Below the pieces are notes generated by a model. That model had not been told where the DNA came from. It saw nothing but the letters and a program-made list of their open reading frames with translations, and made no database searches. Made by a program: the position numbers and the translations under genes. A stretch of DNA of 64,000 nucleotides from Dicyema japonicum (Eukaryota > Dicyemida > Rhombozoa > Dicyemidae): contig RDEW01000005.1 of assembly GCA_011109175.1 (NCBI GenBank), positions 124,001 to 188,000 of the forward strand, in the 5' to 3' direction. Shown piece by piece: positions 32,610-44,559 of the stretch (the first letter of the stretch is position 1; each line of letters starts with the position of its first letter).

Positions 32610-34337
32610 ATAAAAGTGCGGAGTCGGGAGTCGGGAAGTTGCTTGAAGGAGGAACCCGATCCGCATTGAATGCCCTCTCATTCTCAGGCGGACCACGATT
32701 CTATTGGAGAAGCATCCACCCTCTCCGAATGACTTACGCCACTGTTCATCCCCATCAAAAGTGACCCCTTTGTCCACGTCGCCTGAGGATGTCATCACGT
32801 CGTTATGGAACTTTGTACCAAGCAGCAGTGGAGGTCTCGATGGCTTAAGGCCCGGCCATCTTAAAGACTTTATTTCACCAACTATTGGAGACCAAACATG
32901 TCGTCTCTCCTTCTCACTCAATTCTCTCATGAACAGGATATTATCTGTACATTTGCCTGATTTGATACGACACATCTTGTTTTCGGCTAGTCTGATTGCG
33001 GTCGACAAGAAGGGAAGTAGTATCCGTTTGATCGCGGTCGGATTCACCTTCAGGAGACTAGCAGCCAAGATTGCTTCGAGATTTTCTACGTCAATTTTGT
33101 CAAAATCCTTACTTCCCAGTCAAGTCGGAGTTCGTCTTGGATGTGAGGCAGCCGTTCACTCCGTCAGAACATTCAAGAACCGCAGCATTCAAGACTTTAA
33201 AAGGCACATTATGGTAAAGCTGGACATCAAGAACGCTTTTAACAGATTAAGAAGAGACTGCATTCTGGAGGCCTACAAAGAAACTCAGGACAGTCCTATT
33301 CCCAATTAGAGCAGCTTGAGCACTTTGATTTGTCTTTCCTCAGCTTGACGGAGCAAATATTTAATGTCAAATTCGACGATGCTACATGGAAGCAAGCTAC
33401 ACTCATAGTTAGATTTGGGGGTCTTGGAATCCGTCGTACTTTGGACGTCTCACTTCCTGCACATCTGTCTTTACTCACGGCCTACGAATTTTTGGTCAGG
33501 AGGATTCTACACTCCCTACCCGAATTCTCATTTGACCAAGACATAATCCACGCTCGAGAAGCCTGGAATGCCACCAACTTCCCCCTGCCTCCTTCACAAG
33601 ACTGTCAGCGAAACTTGGACAATTTATTGTGCTGGAAATCATTTGGACTCCTACTGGAATCGGCCAATCAGCACCGACGCGCTTGTTTGCTTTCGGGCGC
33701 TTCCCTTGAGAGCGGAGCTTGGCTAAACGCCATCCCAAATGGAGCTCTTGGAACTTTTCTGGATAATGAATGCGTTAGAAGTGGTATCTCTCTGCGGCTG
33801 GGATTGAAAGTATGTGTATCTCACCCGTGCCGATGTGGTGTCCTGATAGACTGCTATGGCCTGCACCCTCTCGCAGATCTCGAAGGCACAAAGCTCTGAA
33901 TGAAATTGTCAAGCATCTATGGATGCTGCTGGATACTCGGCCATTCTTGAACCGGTTGGGTTATGCGGAAGTGACGGGAAACGACCGGACGGGATGACCA
34001 TATTTCCCTTTGAGGCCGGGAAACCACTTGTTTGGGACGTGACATGTACAGATACAATCTACACGAGTGCGTTTCAAGAGTCTGCTCTGCAGCCGTAAAG
34101 GCGGAGAAGGCCAAACTCGAAAAATACGGCGACCTTCCCGATAATGTCCATTTTGTTCCCCTTGCTATGGAGACTTCCGGATCCAACTCCCCCTCTACAC
34201 TAGAGTTTTTCGGACGTCTTGGAAACCGGATCACCTCATGCACTAAAGATCTCCGCGATCGCCGCTGGTTGTTTGAACGAATTTCGCTCGCAATTCTGAG
34301 AGGGAACAGCCACGCAGTGAGGGCAGCAGCTAACTAA
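32610..34337 (+). mobile_element. RLE-type non-LTR retrotransposon, most complete copy
   Basis: 32704-33309 encodes the RT N-terminal part (SSGGLDGLRPGHLKDFI, SASLIAVDKKGSSIRLIAVG, GCEAAVHSVRTF, VKLDIKNAFNRLRRDC). The catalytic palm with YADD is missing after it. 33330-33899 continues with the C-terminal region (FGGLGIRRTLDVSLPAHLSL) and a zinc-like motif HPCRCGVLIDCYGLHPLA. RPDGMTIFPFEAGKPLVWD (33982-34038) fits the restriction-like endonuclease pattern RPD-x(12-16)-D. The C-terminus FERISLAILRGNSHAVRAAA ends at 34337. Three frames are used, so the copy is broken. The element type (RT plus downstream RLE) is clear; the exact clade is not. Confidence 0.8.
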
Positions 34338-34440
34338 TGTTTTGTCCTTATAATTTTATTAATAAAAAAAATGTGTTAATAAAAAATTTTTTTTAATTAT
34401 TATTTTTTGAATTAGTCTATATTAAAAATATAAGTATTAA

Positions 34441-34775
34441 ATATGCGGAGACCTGTGGCATAGTGGTTAGGTGTCGAGCTAAAGTGACTTAGGTTACGGG
34501 TTCGAATCTCGCTGCTGTTCACCTGGTGGAAGGTTCCACGCATCTACGATGCTAAAAAGGCTTGACGAGTGACGCCGTCATCAGTGGATACTCACTGTGG
34601 AACTGGATTGTCTAGAAAGGACCCACACACAAGACAAGAAAATAGAAGTGAAGATCATTCCTTGGTTCTACGATTAGTTAAAATTAACTGTTCTTTACAA
34701 ATAAAGTGTGTGTCCTGCCTCTGAGGAGCTAATACCACGGCTCCGTGAAAAAGGCTGTTATTATGTTATTATGCG
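34441..34775 (+). mobile_element. tRNA-derived SINE, most complete copy
   Basis: Box A TGGCATAGTGG (34456-34466) and box B GGGTTCGAATCTC (34498-34510) are intact. The body has CCTGGTGGAAGGTTCCACGC, TTGACGAGTGACGCCGTCAT and a tail GGCTCCGTGAAAAAGGCTGT-TATTATGTTATTATG. It shares blocks with copies at 12.8, 22.7 and 58.2 kb. The tail resembles the 3' end of the APE/RTE-like LINE (GTGAAAGTGCTTTTAATAAT near 47.1 kb), the likely mobilising partner. Confidence 0.8.
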
Positions 34776-37090
34776 GAGACCTAAATGTCAAACATCTTCT
34801 CTGGCTCCGGACACAATCAGCCGACAGTCGCGGCGAGTACATCCTCTCCTTACTTAACGATTTGACTATCCTCAATGACCCGGACGCTCACACAAGGACC
34901 CCGTCTCGCAGAAGGGACAGTCCAACATCCCCGTACCTGTCCCTCTGCTTTCCTTCTATGGTTGGATGTATTTCATGGAATGTTCGTTATGGTTTCTCAA
35001 GCGACCATAACCCCATTGTGTTGAGACTAAGAAGGCCTATTTGTTAACCATGTTGTTCTAAAAGTTCAAAACTCACTTGAAAGCTGACTGGCAAGGTTTC
35101 AGGCGTATGTGGACAATAGTCTCCTTGACCTTACCATGGGTAATTGTACAGTAGAGAAGACGGCAAAGATTCTGTCTGCTATCATTTTGAAAGCTGATAA
35201 ACTATTTATACCTGTCGCCTCTTACAAGAAGTTCAATCCAAGATAGTGTCACTCATCAAGGAGCGAGATGCGCTGAAGAAGAAAAGAACGCTGACCAATA
35301 ACTCCTTCTACTCCATACGTTCACTGAACACCAAATTATCTGAACTTATCCGAACTAACAACAGACTCAAATGGAGCCGCCTAGTTGGACGACTATATGT
35401 CACAAGAACTCTTGTGCCACATTTTGGAAAACGCTAAGAAGGATCAATAACCTTATCAATCAGGAGGACTGCGGAACCGAGGCCGTTACCCGCAACGCTT
35501 CAGAACCCGGACGCAAACTCGCAAACAAGATTATGAAATACTACGTATCGATCAGCCATAAAGATTTTTCTCGTTCTACACATGTTGAACGGCGCCGGCC
35601 GCAACAAGAACCGTATTCCATCTTCTTAACCCCCCATGATGTTAACAAGGCTATTAAATTGCTACGTCCCACTCGTGCTTGCGGTCTCGACGGTATTTGC
35701 ACTATTCACCTAAACACCTTGGACCTCAGGCACGGGCCATACTATCAAGACTGTACAACGACTCTATCAAATACCATACGCTACCTAATATATGGAAAAA
35801 CTCCCTGATTACGCCAATTCTAAAGCCCAGAAAACCAAAAGACGTTCCCTATTCTTACCATCTCAATAACTTGTGTTTTATCAAAGTACTGGAAAAGCTT
35901 GTGTTATGCGTTTCTCTCTGTTCTACATCTACCAGAGTTTTAACATGGTTTCAGAGCAGCCGTTCTACAAAGACTCATTTGGGTTCTATCTCCCAGTTTA
36001 TTACTGACGGCTTCAACATGAGAACACATTTAAGGACGGCCTTAGTATCCATCGACATACAGAAAGCCTAAGGTTCCGAGGAAACTCCTAACCATAAGAT
36101 TTTCAATTCGAACTTACATCCAAACATCAAGCTATGGCTGGAAAACTTCTTAACTGGACAACGCGGAAGGGTCCGGATTGACAAAACCACTTCAAAATCA
36201 AGATTACTCCCCAAGAGTCCGCAAAGGCTCCCCTTTATCTCCTCTCCTTTTCAACCTATTTCTACATGACCTACCTACTACCAATGACCAGGACACTGTT
36301 TTTATCCTATGCGGACGACCTAATTATGCTGCAAGAGATAAATCTCCTTCCATGGCTGTAGCAACTATTCAGACACACCTAAACCGAATTTGTGACTGGC
36401 TATCTGCAAATATGTTATGTGTGTCAGCATCCAAGTCTCAGTTCACATTATTTACTACAGACAGAAGGTTTAAAGGTGGGCTTGAGATATCCCTCGGAAA
36501 CATTCCCATCCCTTCTACCGGACCCAGAAGATCCTTGGTGTAGTTTTCGACTCTCTGTTGACGTTCTCGAGTCACGTGGAGGAGGTGCTTGCCAAGGGTC
36601 TTCGGAAATGAAACATTTTGAAAAAGAGCCCTTTCCCCCTGCTGCCTGCGTCAGCAAGGTCTATCAACAAGTCATCACACCTACCATTGAATATGCCTGC
36701 TCCGCCTGGAGATTTGCGATTTCCTCTTCAAGAGTGGACCGTTTGAACTCCTTCAGGCGGAAAATTATGCACCACACGGACATCCGCATTGGCAGCCTCG
36801 TTTCTAATGAGGCAGCGTTGAAGAATGGCTAGGTTTTCTACGTTTCTGCAAGGAACTGGGAAACCCACTCAAGGAAAAGGTGGCCCATGCAGAGGAATTT
36901 TGGTCGGTAATGAAAAAGTGTACGCCCATTGAATTCCTTTGCAGAAGGAAGCGAAGACGCTTCCGGAATGCGGTTGGATCATCAGAAGACCAAATGAAGA
37001 GAGTTCAGATGTCGTTGGAGGCTGGGATCACCTAATTAGTTAGTTTTGACCTATCATCCAAGGTGGTCTTGGGGTTAAATAAATTGGTAT
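34760..37090 (+). mobile_element. family-A LINE, endonuclease C-terminus to tail
   Basis: It starts within the endonuclease (LLCGDLNVKHLLWL, FSSDHNPIVLRLRRP). RT begins at 35371-35810 (HDVNKAIKLLRPTRACGLDG). Then come SIDIQKA (about 36050), KGSPLSPLLFNLFLHDLPTT (36216-36275), a shifted YADD, and RT C-terminus TPTIEYACSAWRFAISSSRV. The tail has the stop inside GGGATCACCTAATTAGTTAG (about 37023) and GGGGTTAAATAAATT. Frames change several times. The 5' end with hairpin and leader is missing; the SINE abuts it. Confidence 0.85.
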
Positions 37091-37329
37091 AACCAAAAAT
37101 TTTCCAAATATTCTTTAAAGTAACCTTATCTTTGGGTTATTTATTTTCCTGGGGACTTTGAATCTCTATTTTCCTTGGGGAATAACTTTTCCTATTATGT
37201 TTTTCTTGAAAAAAAATCTTAGTGGTTGTTAATGTTTTCAATTGATAAATTGGTCTTATCAACCCGGACAGTATCAACGACCAGGGTTATGACATACGAC
37301 ATAAAAAAGAAAATGATTCATGCCAGCAG

Positions 37330-37933
37330 ATAGATTCTCGCACTTGGATCAAAAGTCGATATCGAAAAAAAAATAAATGATCTTTTACTGGAGAAAGATT
37401 CTAAAAGACCATGTCTCTATCATGGTTTATTCAAACATAAGCTTGTACCAGTGAAGCGCCACAAAATTCTAAGAAACCAAAATAGCCAATTTACGCTGGT
37501 CGACTGTACTTTCGTTCTTTCTATAAAAATTTTAAAAATCAATAATTTAGAATTCCACCGCCCAAAGGTAAAAACTTTACCACCCAATTTAGGAGATATC
37601 GCCAAGGTTGTATCCGGAGTTAATAAATAAAATAAAAAACTTGTTAACTCGACCTTTAATTTCCCGTTCAAAGCTTTAAAAAATAACTTTGATAAATTCA
37701 AGCTCATTGATTATAATACTAATGTTTATGAAACACAAACTTTTTTTATTGTCAAATGCGAGTTAATAGTTAACTATCGTGATTGAACACAAACGTGGAA
37801 TGAGGATATCTGATGAGGAGTTCACATGCTACCAAGTAATTTGTGAAACTGGTTGCGATTGTTTCGAGGACATCCTAACGGATGCAGAAATGGGAGAGAC
37901 GACTGATTCTGACTTTGAGATAGACAAAAAATG
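37330..37933 (+). CDS. unrecognised protein or pseudogene
   Basis: The plus strand is open from about 37333 (ILALGSKVDIEKKINDLLLE, then KRPCLYHGLFKHKLVPVKRH) to an in-frame TAA at about 37626. It stays open in the same frame through KLVNSTFNFPFKALKNNFDK to about 37745. A final segment IEHKRGMRISDEEFTCYQVI then CETGCDCFEDILTDAEMGET ends with an acidic DSDFEIDKK-stop at 37933. The pieces look like one C-terminal part of a gene with an early stop or an unrecognised intron. I do not recognise the family. Confidence 0.3.
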
Positions 37934-38179
37934 AGTGCAGTTAATTTTTCAAAAAAGAAGTAGGTTGAATTTCTAAATCAAATGAAATAATAATCTCAAA
38001 TAGGTCAGAATAATCTGAATTCAACCGAGAAATTGAGTTCAATCAATAATCATGACAAATTATATCTCTGAGTGGTTCCAACAGTTAATTTATCATAAAC
38101 TTTTCATTAACAAACACGGTAAAACTCAACAAATAATGTTACTCAGAAATTCTAAAATTCTAAGAGATTGTCAAGAATA

Positions 38180-38245
38180 CTTATAATAATAATAACACCA
38201 GAGACCACGGTTAGTCAAACTAACTAATCACGTGATCCCAGCACG
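38180..38245 (-). mobile_element. family-A LINE tail fragment
   Basis: The complement of GCTGGGATCACGTGATTAGT and CCGTGGTCTCTGGTGTTATT, very close to the tail at 4.5 kb. Confidence 0.7.
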
Positions 38246-38417
38246 CAAAATTCAAAATTAAATAAATCGATTTTATTCAAGACTTAAATTCAAAATTAAA
38301 GAAATCGATTTATTCAATAAAAATCAAATTTTAAATTATTTTATTTATTTTTAAAATCTAATAAAATATTTAATTGGAGCAATTTACTGTGGCTTTGCAA
38401 TAAACAAATCGTCTAAA

Positions 38418-41400
38418 ATGGAAAGTTCCTCAATAGAATTACACGGGGAAGTACTAGTCTTAGCAGTGAACACGAGCATCGCGATCAAGTCAATTCTGAA
38501 CGGCTGTGACGATGAAATTATTAACGAAATTTCAATTCTTCTTGGGGATGTTTTCACTGAACTCGAAAAGTTCAATCGTGAACGTGATATGTTCTACGAC
38601 CAACTCCAGGACAAAATTGAGGACAACAACCAACTAGTGAGCCAATACAATTATGAGAAAAACGCAAGGATTTCAGCCGATAATGTAATTTTGCGTCAAT
38701 TAAAATCCGATTTGTTTATCTTTACTTTAGAAAGCCATCGAATTCGAGTACAAATACAACGACATAAGGTTTTCAGTTGAGGACAATATTTCATCCTATG
38801 AAGAGATGAAAGAAAAATTGGAGACCAAGCTCAATTACTACATCAGAAAAGGTGTGCTAGATAAACCTATTTAAGACCACGTGGCCTCAGAAAATTATTA
38901 CAATCTGAAAAACGAGTTCGACAAACTTATGGAAGACCATCACCAGGTAACCATGTGCTATTATTTCAGCTGAGATCTCAGTATTTGTCTCTGATTGGAA
39001 ACCAGGTTATTTATACAGACGAAAACGAGTCCTTTATGACGGAAAGTACCACAGAGGTACGGTCAGAGTCTGTCTCAAATAACTTTACGCAAAATAATCG
39101 TTTTCTGCCATTTTTTTAGTTTTTTAGAAAACAAGTTAAAACAGAAACTGGTAAATCTGACGGAAAACTTGGAGTCGGATCCTCACTATAATGGTCCTGT
39201 ATGGGATTATAATGTAGATGACGAAGGAACCGAGAACCAAGTATTTTGTCCTGTGGATGGGAGACTGGAAAAATCCATTGGGTATGTGAATCTATTAAAT
39301 CTTCCAGAAGCTGCTCGAACTTTTCTCGGATAAAAAAATCAGCCCAGCATTACATTGGTAACGTCTTTTGTTATTTGCAGATAATTTAATGAACCAAGAA
39401 ATGGATTTTGAAACAGAACTTGGAGATCTTCCAGGTTGGTTTTTATATATTGTATTTTTGCCTAATAAATTACTTTTATATGCTATCACTAAGAAATAAA
39501 TTCTTTTTATTCATGCTCCTTAATGAAATGAATTTACCAAGTTTTCTAAAATACCCCCTCTTCTTTGAAAATGCATTTCCCTCTAATATTTTTAAATATC
39601 CTCACTTATTTGTCAAATGAATTTCTAAATGGCTAGCGATAAAGTGCGTTTCTCTAATTTCCTTTGCTGGGTTTTTGTTATTGTCTGTTCGTGGACATAA
39701 TTTCCCACTGTTGTAGCGAGCAAACCCAACTTCTTTCCCTTACCAAGCAACTACCTAAATATTTTTCCTGGTAGTGGCTACGGGATGATGCAAGATACCG
39801 TTTCAGGATTTCCTTTTTACTGTTGGCTCTCAAATTTTTAAATATCTAATTTCTTTTTGCTGGCTAATTCATTTACATGTTAATGATTTTTATGTTTTTT
39901 TTCAATTTTTGCATGTTTTTCTTACTTAAATACTTTTCTCTGTATTTTTCAATATTTTCTTTGAAAACCTTTTGCATTATTTTGGTTTGTGAATTCTGTA
40001 GGCACATCTTCCAATCATTCTGTCGGTCGTTCAGTACATTCTAGTAATGATCAAAAAATTGACCAGGAAAACGTTGTAGTTTATTTAAACATAGCCTTTG
40101 TACCACTATGACGATTCCATACACGTGTCCAAGAATGTCGAAACTTACTCTTCAGAGAATTCCTTCGAATTCATCACTCGTCAAAGCATTTTAGAAAAAG
40201 AGGAATCGATCGGTATTAATAGTATTAATGAGATATAGCATCAAATAGATTTGAAAACGACAAAAATGTGATTACAAGGCAGAAAAGTATCAATAAGCAC
40301 GACACAGGTTTGATTTAATGAGATAAATATTGATAATCAATCATTGTGTGAAAGTGAGGGGATATTTGTGGACGGGGAAAGTATATTTTACATATATTTT
40401 AAGAAATTCCTGATTTTAAGTCAAAGAAAGATGAGCACGTGTGTGAGCTTGATTTCAAACCAAGCATGAGTTATCCTCAAATGGCAGAGACAAGTGAGGC
40501 TACTGGTTTTGCTAAAATGGTAAATTCAGATGTGAATTTGGGGCCTGAACAAGTTTTTGTCGAAGATTCTGAGGACATTAAGGGTTATTCTGGATTCTTA
40601 CTTGTAGGTTTAAATACAAATAAACCTTTTCAAAATCAAGAAATTGGAGGTACTCAAAATGACATAGAAAATGAATATGTGGATGAAATTGGTGAGAACA
40701 AACTTGAGGATGTCGGTTCTCATGAAAATAACCTTTTAGAATATTATGCTAAATTGGATGAAAACGAGACTTTTGGTTTACTTTGTCATTATTTTTATAA
40801 GAATCTGCTTCTATGGTGGATTCCGATAAATCAGCGTTAGAAGCAGCCAAGACCGTTGGGACAGGTCTTGATGATTCTTTACCTACAGATGAGCCCAATT
40901 TTGATGGATCTATCATGACGGGAAATGTCCTTGAAATAGATGAGGATCAAAAAGATAAAGGTTATTACAATATTTTAATTTTTAGCAAAAGATTTAACTA
41001 CAGGGACAACCGACTATAGTACCCCAGGAAATGTCACTAAAACGGAAGAGGATCAAAAAATTAAGGGGGAAACTATGTCTAGTATTCTTGTAAATATCCA
41101 TGGATCGGAAGAAAGTTTAAAAAGTAAGACTTATCTCAATACTTAGAAATAGAAATTTATGAATCTTCATCACACAGAGACGTGATTCAGAAAACCGACG
41201 ATTTGTCATCTGATTGTTTTGAAACTTCATCAAAATCAAGCGACATTCCTAAATCAAAGATTGATTCATCTTCAAACAATATTGAAACTGAAGTCATAGG
41301 AGTTTCCACCTCACGTATTTTGTGTTGAGTGAACGTAGAATCATCAATAAACAATGTAATGACCACTAAATTTTCTGGCTTTTCTAAATCAAACTCAAAA

Positions 41401-44379
41401 CGTCCGCCAATTTCGAAAGGAAAGCCGCCCAAGCCTAAAGGACCCAAAATGTCCATTAAGCCATTACCAAAACCACCTAGTAATAGCGTACTTTTGGGAG
41501 ATTTTGGAATAAGCTTACCATATCAAGTGGATACTGAGAAACATGAAGATACTTCGAAAGCTTTGGCTCCCATAATCGTTTCTGCTTGTATTACTATAGA
41601 TTCCACCCAAAATGGATATGAATTCGCCTCTTGTAAAAGAGTATCCTTTACCTTTAAATGCTTAGAATACTAAAGTTTAACAAAACCACCACAGGTACTT
41701 CTGATTGTATATTAGTTGACTCCTTCGAGCAAATGACAGAAGATTCTGGTAATTTCGGTATTTATCTAGCCTTAGCAATCATTCCAACTGACAAATCGGG
41801 AGAGCCAGGTTTCTAGGGAATTTATTTTAGCTAATGAAAACATTTCTGCTAACAAAACTGAGGAAAATTGTCATTTTTGTGATTATTGCAGCAAATAAAG
41901 ACAATTCGGATGTAAAAAGCCTAAAAACTGAAAGCCTGAAGCCTGGCAAAAGAACAAATGTAGAATTAAGTCAATTTGATGGTTGTGAGTGGTTTTTTAC
42001 GCAGATATTCGTTCTGAGGCTGAGAAAATACTATTTGAGAACAAAAATCTCCGCGATTCTTGGTTTTATTGTAAACTGAAGTAACAGTAATGCCCTAACC
42101 ACCATAAACCGTGAACTGAATCAGCATATGGAAGCAATGAACAGTGAGAATGAACTCCTCAACAGTCGAATCCAGGCTCTGCAGAAAGACAAGAAACGAA
42201 TGAAAACCGAACTCAGACTCCGAGAGGAAGTGATCTCCCGAGAAAGGCAGGAGAAGATTGAACAAGAAAATGTAACTGGTTCTTGTGGACCCTCTAGAAA
42301 CTGCTTTTCATTCAGAACAGATATTTCACGGAATACGAGCTAGTTTCCGTAATGGAATCTAGAAACAATTACAAGAAGATGTTCAATGAACTCAAAAACT
42401 ATATCTCCACCTCAGACGACGCCAAAAAGAAGACACGTGGGTCATTTTCTGACACGTATTGTTGAAAAGACTCATTTTAGTTTTAAAAACATCTTTAGGA
42501 AGGCAGGAAAAGGGAAAATTTCAAAATATGGAAACCTTGACAGCCTCTTTCTGTAGATTTATAGAAATGTTACTCACAGGGACGAAGTTGAGAGTTACAA
42601 GATGGAAACGGAGTCCATCGACGTAAACGTGGTTTTTCCTTTCAACAACAACGATATCGCGGAGATGGTGAGAATTAGTCTAACGATTAGCCGTTAACTG
42701 CAGTGGGGACAATCGTGAGTGACGGACTCATTCGCACGTCCACGGGAATGAAAATAGTGGGGGCCAGTTATTTCTATGATGTGAAAATTGGCAGGGATTG
42801 TAAAAACAATGATAATAACAGCAATAAACTCATCAAATTGGACGAAAGACTGACTGTATTTGTTCGGCTGATGTTAGGATTACAAAAAAACTGTCACAAA
42901 GTCAAGACTTGGAATCGAAAGTTGTGTTTCTCCGCACTTGTGGATGTCCTGTTCCTTCAAGAACAGTACGGAAACCAAAATTTCCGTGATTGACGTGAAC
43001 AATCCAAACACTCCAATTGTCTGTTTTGGGGTGTCAGACACTGTCTCTACTTTGGAGTCAATTCCTGGTATTTTCCATTGTTTCACGGACAGCCTGTACA
43101 TATCTTGACATTTCCTTGACTGATAATTTGTTATTTGACTCATCAAGTGTTCCAATCAACTCAGAAAAGGACTTTTTTCCGTCGGAAACAGAACTCCTGA
43201 ATCTAAGCCTGTCTCAACTCATAAATAAACTTCGAACAATCCTTCCTACTGTTTGGATTGGTTGTCAAAATGGAAAGTATTCTCTTTGGTGAGTTTTTAT
43301 AGCCTAAAGATATTCCGAGTACTTCGGACTACTCTCTATGCTTACTGGAGCTAAAATTGCCCTCTTCAATAACATCAATAAAGTACCTTCCAACTTTTTA
43401 TTATAGACATCTGTGTGGTTGTGTGTTCGTTGGTACGTCTAATTCGGGGCTTTTTTGCTTTGAACGAGGAGGTTTTCCCCTGTTTTACCGTAGAAAACAG
43501 GCAGTGGTCTCTTGACTACAAAAAGATAACGATATCTGCAACTGAAATCATGCCAATATCGATTATGACCTGTATCGGGGACTCTCTGCTGCTGGTTGCT
43601 TGCAAAAACAAGATATTTATGGTTGACTGTAATAGAAAGATGTGCTATGTAAATTTGGTTTTTAATCGCAGAAATCTGTTGAAATTAGTAAGCAAGGGTG
43701 CGAAATAAACTGTCTTGCCTGGTCGGGGGATGGAGTCTGGGTCTCTTTCAATCACTCAACGATTATTTGTCTTTATAATACCTATAACTTCAATAATGTC
43801 CAGGAGATTGACATTACTAGGAAGATACCGAATAATATTATAAATTCGTGTCCAGGTTTTTTTCAAACTTATTTGTTAGTAAAATCTTACTTGTCCAATC
43901 TGACGTACCCCACTAGTTTGAAGATCTTCGGAAATATGCTGTGGGTCGGTCATTCTAGTGGACTTATTCAAGGCTTTCGATTTGATATTCGTTGGTTTTC
44001 TGTATTTCACTTTAGCTATCAAATTCTTCGACTATTTGACGGGGGAAGTAGACATGCATCACGTTTATAAGCATACAGATTCGGTTGTCCTTCCCAGAAC
44101 ATTTATTCCTCGGATTAATACCAATGATCCGTTTATCTTGCCGATAGCTTATAAGAGCGAAGTTGTCGGATTGAATGCTGTGTGTAATTCTGATGGAAAT
44201 GTCGATTCTACGGGACGTCCAAAACTGGATTCAATTCGTGTTGTATCGTGCGGAAATGGGATAAGGAATGCGAACCAAGGTAATTGGTTTAATCTGAAAT
44301 TTAAGTTGGGGATAGTTATTTTCCTAATACTATTGCCCTGGTAACATGGAATTGGAATCTTATCTCCAAAAAGGAATGA
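38418..44379 (+). CDS. MAPK8IP3: JNK-interacting protein 3/4 (JIP3/JIP4) homologue
   Basis: A scaffold that links JNK signalling to kinesin-1 and dynein on vesicles. The RH1 region starts at ATG 38418 (NEISILLGDVFTELEKFNRE, NNQLVSQYNYEKNARISADN), followed by KAIEFEYKYNDI and coiled coil (SSYEEMKEKLETKLNYYIRK, ENYYNLKNEFDKLMEDHH). Leucine zipper II: AEKILFENKNLRDS/NALTTINRELNQHME (about 42015-42140). RH2: NRYFTEYELVSVMESRNNYK (about 42315-42375). WD40-like C-terminus: GMKIVGASYFYDV, ETKISVIDVNNPNTPIVCFG, LPTVWIGCQNGKYS, CLAWSGDGVWVSFNHSTI, LKIFGNMLWVGHSSGLIQGF, ending ALVTWNWNLISKKE at 44379. Introns include 46, 24, 23 and 23 nt. Between the two coils (about 39.4-41.9 kb) lie long acidic and proline/lysine-rich exons unlike vertebrate JIPs; some may belong elsewhere. 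JIP3 and JIP4 are not distinguishable here. Confidence 0.88.
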
Positions 44380-44559
44380 TTTTGGAAAACAGCATAGTTT
44401 TCGTATTTTCTTATTTACATTCCTTAGAAATTTATTTTTTTAATTTTATTCTTTTATATTTATTAGATTTCATTTTTGATATAAAATGAAAATATTTTAG
44501 TTAAATTGAAGTATAAATTACTAATGTTGGTTGAACTGGTGACGTGGTTCTGAATTATT

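Noticed and set aside
32604-33068. 154-codon minus-strand ORF
   Set aside because: Antisense shadow of the RT at 32704-33309, which has recognisable motifs.
37420-37707. 95-codon minus-strand ORF
   Set aside because: The plus strand has the more protein-like frame; the minus frame has no recognised motif.
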